Shown here in pieces: positions 6,996-7,938 of a stretch of 7,938 bases of DNA. The notes beneath the pieces are model-generated. The model saw only the letters and a list, made by a program, of their open reading frames with translations, did no database searches and had not been told where the DNA came from. A program made the position numbers and the translations under genes. Source of the DNA: Nanobdellati archaeon (lineage in GTDB: Archaea; EX4484-52; JAADEF01); assembly GCA_026997215.1 (NCBI GenBank), contig JALWJP010000198.1, positions 1 to 7,938 of the forward strand. Direction: 5' to 3'. Position 1 is the stretch's first letter; every line of letters starts with the position of its first letter.

Positions 6996-7021
6996 ATTTC
7001 ACATTATTTTATGTGAAATAT
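6994..7021. promoter_or_regulatory. 11-bp perfect inverted repeat, candidate operator for thpR and the ATPase gene
   Basis: ATATTTCACAT and ATGTGAAATAT are separated by six bases (TATTTT). The left arm contains part of the thpR start codon; the right arm runs into the shared TATA-like box. A protein bound here would block the thpR promoter and probably also affect the ATPase promoter. Its arms carry the same TTTCAC/GTGAAA words as the cluster inside thpR. In RNA from the - strand it could also form a hairpin at the start codon, if any leader is transcribed. Confidence 0.65.
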
Positions 7022-7028
7022 TTTAAAA
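7018..7028. promoter_or_regulatory. Shared bidirectional TATA-like box, thpR and ATPase gene
   Basis: ATATTTTAAAA is nearly self-complementary and lies almost midway in the 55-bp gap, its centre about 28 bp from each start codon. That is the right distance for a leaderless archaeal transcript in each direction. Called by eye. Confidence 0.5.
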
Positions 7029-7050
7029 GTTTGTGTAATTCATATTAATT

Positions 7051-7938
7051 ATGAGTGAATTTAACGTTCAACAATATGGTTTAAAAGAAAACCCTTTTCT
7101 TCTTGATATAATACCTGAAACTTTAGTAGGTTATGAAAAAGAAAGAAATGCCTTATTACAAGCCCTAAAACTTGGTGAAAAACACATACTCATAACAGGA
7201 ATGACGGGTGCAGGAAAAACAACTCTCTCATTATGGATTAAGAAGAATTTTGAAAATGTTATTTATCTACCAAAACCCCCTTATAACGAGGACGAGCTTG
7301 TGGAAATAATAAAAAGAAATATATTGTGCAAAGGAATAGTAAACAGAATAAAATGTTTTACCAAACATATTGATAAATACAACATAGCAGAACACATAAA
7401 AAATAAAAGATTTATTATGCTAATAGACGAAGCCCATGAAACTTCTCGTGAAGTATTAGAATGGAGTAGAACATTAATAGATCAAATTAAAGGTGCAACA
7501 ATCATATATTTATCATTACCTTCTTTTTCACAAAGATTAGAAAACGAATTAGAAACATTAAAACAAAGAATAGCATTAGAGATACAACTTAACAGATTAA
7601 CAAAAGATGAAACATATCAATTAATAAAAGCAAGAATAGAATATTATGGTGGAAGAGATATTGCTCCCTTCACTCCTTCTTTTGTAGAAAAAGTTTATGA
7701 GATAAGCGGAGGGTTCCCGCGGGAGATAATAAAGTTATGCGATAAAGCATTGCAAAAAGCCATTCAAGAAAAAGCAATGATAGTTAACGAATCATTTCTT
7801 AACAATAATGCTTCCTCCTTTTCCCCTCATATAGAAGAGAAAAAGGAAGAAAAAGAAGAAAAACCTGCTATTCAAGAATACTTTGAAATAACAGATAAAC
7901 AACGAGAAATACTTAAACTCATAAAAAAGCATAATTAC
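7051..7938 (+). CDS. AAA+ ATPase, ExeA/AAA_22 type with probable C-terminal winged helix (3' partial)
   Basis: The frame from this ATG is open for 296 codons to the window edge. The opening YGLKENPF (9-16) is the signature start of ExeA/GspA-type AAA_22 ATPases. Walker A is GMTGAGKTT (50-58), Walker B is FIMLIDEAH (121-129), a sensor 1-like strand is IIYLSLPS (151-158), and the sensor 2 helix is SGGFPREIIKLCDKAL (219-234, Arg224). A charged linker (about 262-271, EEKKEEKEE) follows, then TDKQREILKLIKKH, which looks like the first helix of a winged-helix DNA-binding domain that continues beyond the window. Relatives include secretion (ExeA), transposition (TnsC/MuB-like) and Orc/Cdc6-like ATPases; the order ATPase then winged helix recalls initiator or regulatory proteins, but the partner is not visible. 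No ribosome binding site precedes the ATG and a TATA-like box sits about 28 bp upstream, so the transcript is probably leaderless. It is divergent from thpR. Confidence 0.85.
   Translation, partial: MSEFNVQQYGLKENPFLLDIIPETLVGYEKERNALLQALKLGEKHILITGMTGAGKTTLSLWIKKNFENVIYLPKPPYNEDELVEIIKRNILCKGIVNRIKCFTKHIDKYNIAEHIKNKRFIMLIDEAHETSREVLEWSRTLIDQIKGATIIYLSLPSFSQRLENELETLKQRIALEIQLNRLTKDETYQLIKARIEYYGGRDIAPFTPSFVEKVYEISGGFPREIIKLCDKALQKAIQEKAMIVNESFLNNNASSFSPHIEEKKEEKEEKPAIQEYFEITDKQREILKLIKKHNY

Larger units (their letters stand above)
6309..7017. repeat. Dense cluster of GTGAA/TTCAC words (TTTCACGTGAAA-like)
   Basis: Eighteen copies of TTCAC or GTGAA were counted by eye: TTCAC at 6309, 6335, 6359, 6369, 6498, 6598, 6801, 6813, 6826, 6846, 6886 and 6998; GTGAA at 6536, 6632, 6651, 6839, 6870 and 7013. 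Many extend toward a TTTCACGTGAAA palindrome. All four CACGTG sites found in the window are here (6371, 6460, 6600, 6867). In thpR the words sit in several frames (GTG|AAA, CGT|GAA, TTT|CAC, ATT|TCA|C), so they are a DNA feature rather than a peptide repeat. About 10 copies occur in the preceding 6.3 kb and 5 in the following 0.9 kb. Confidence 0.75.

Noticed and set aside
6309..7017. CRISPR array as an explanation of the repeated TTTCAC/GTGAAA words
   Set aside because: The words are short, irregularly spaced, on both strands and mostly inside two real genes; there are no long uniform repeats or spacers.
7051..7938. Orc1/Cdc6 replication initiator, implying a nearby origin
   Set aside because: The N-terminal YGLKENPF pattern and overall motif spacing fit AAA_22/ExeA better, and no origin-type repeat set with an AT-rich unwinding region was seen; the missing C-terminus leaves some doubt.

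Overview
The window looks like a piece of a small, AT-rich archaeal genome. The evidence is an archaeal-type Lhr helicase, a ThpR-type 2',3'-cyclic phosphodiesterase, promoters with T/A-rich boxes about 27-28 bp upstream of start codons that lack a ribosome binding site (leaderless mRNAs), and GGTGA/GTGAT-type Shine-Dalgarno sites inside operons. Genes are tightly packed: convergent neighbours overlap at their stop codons and operon genes overlap or are a few bases apart. This would fit a streamlined lineage such as a DPANN archaeon, but the sequence alone does not place it.

Layout. (1) The window opens inside a + strand gene for a CcdA/DsbD-like membrane protein fused to a thioredoxin-like CPHC domain; its N-terminus lies outside. 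(2) Its stop overlaps that of a three-gene - strand operon: an AIM24/TIGR00266-family protein, a second CcdA-like membrane protein with an unusual Cys-rich C-terminal extension, and a DUF21-CBS (CNNM/CorC-like) membrane protein. (3) A 124-bp divergent promoter region with a perfect 12-bp tandem repeat separates this operon from a + strand lhr helicase gene. (4) lhr runs into a - strand pair, thpR followed by a small membrane-anchored OB-fold protein. (5) A 55-bp divergent promoter with an 11-bp inverted repeat separates thpR from a + strand AAA+ ATPase of the ExeA/AAA_22 type, cut off by the window end just as a probable winged-helix domain begins.

How the genes may work together. The left half has two CcdA-like electron carriers, one with its own thioredoxin-like domain, suggesting thiol-disulfide transfer across the membrane. 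The right half concerns nucleic acids: a DNA/RNA helicase, an RNA-end enzyme, an OB-fold protein and an ATPase.

The least explained signal is at DNA level. The words GTGAA/TTCAC, often as part of a TTTCACGTGAAA-like palindrome, are packed into about 710 bp covering most of the OB-fold gene, all of thpR and the thpR promoter (18 copies counted by eye). They are sparse elsewhere (about 10 in the preceding 6.3 kb, 5 in the following 0.9 kb). They fall in several reading frames, so they are not a protein repeat. No tRNA, rRNA, CRISPR array or insertion sequence was recognised.
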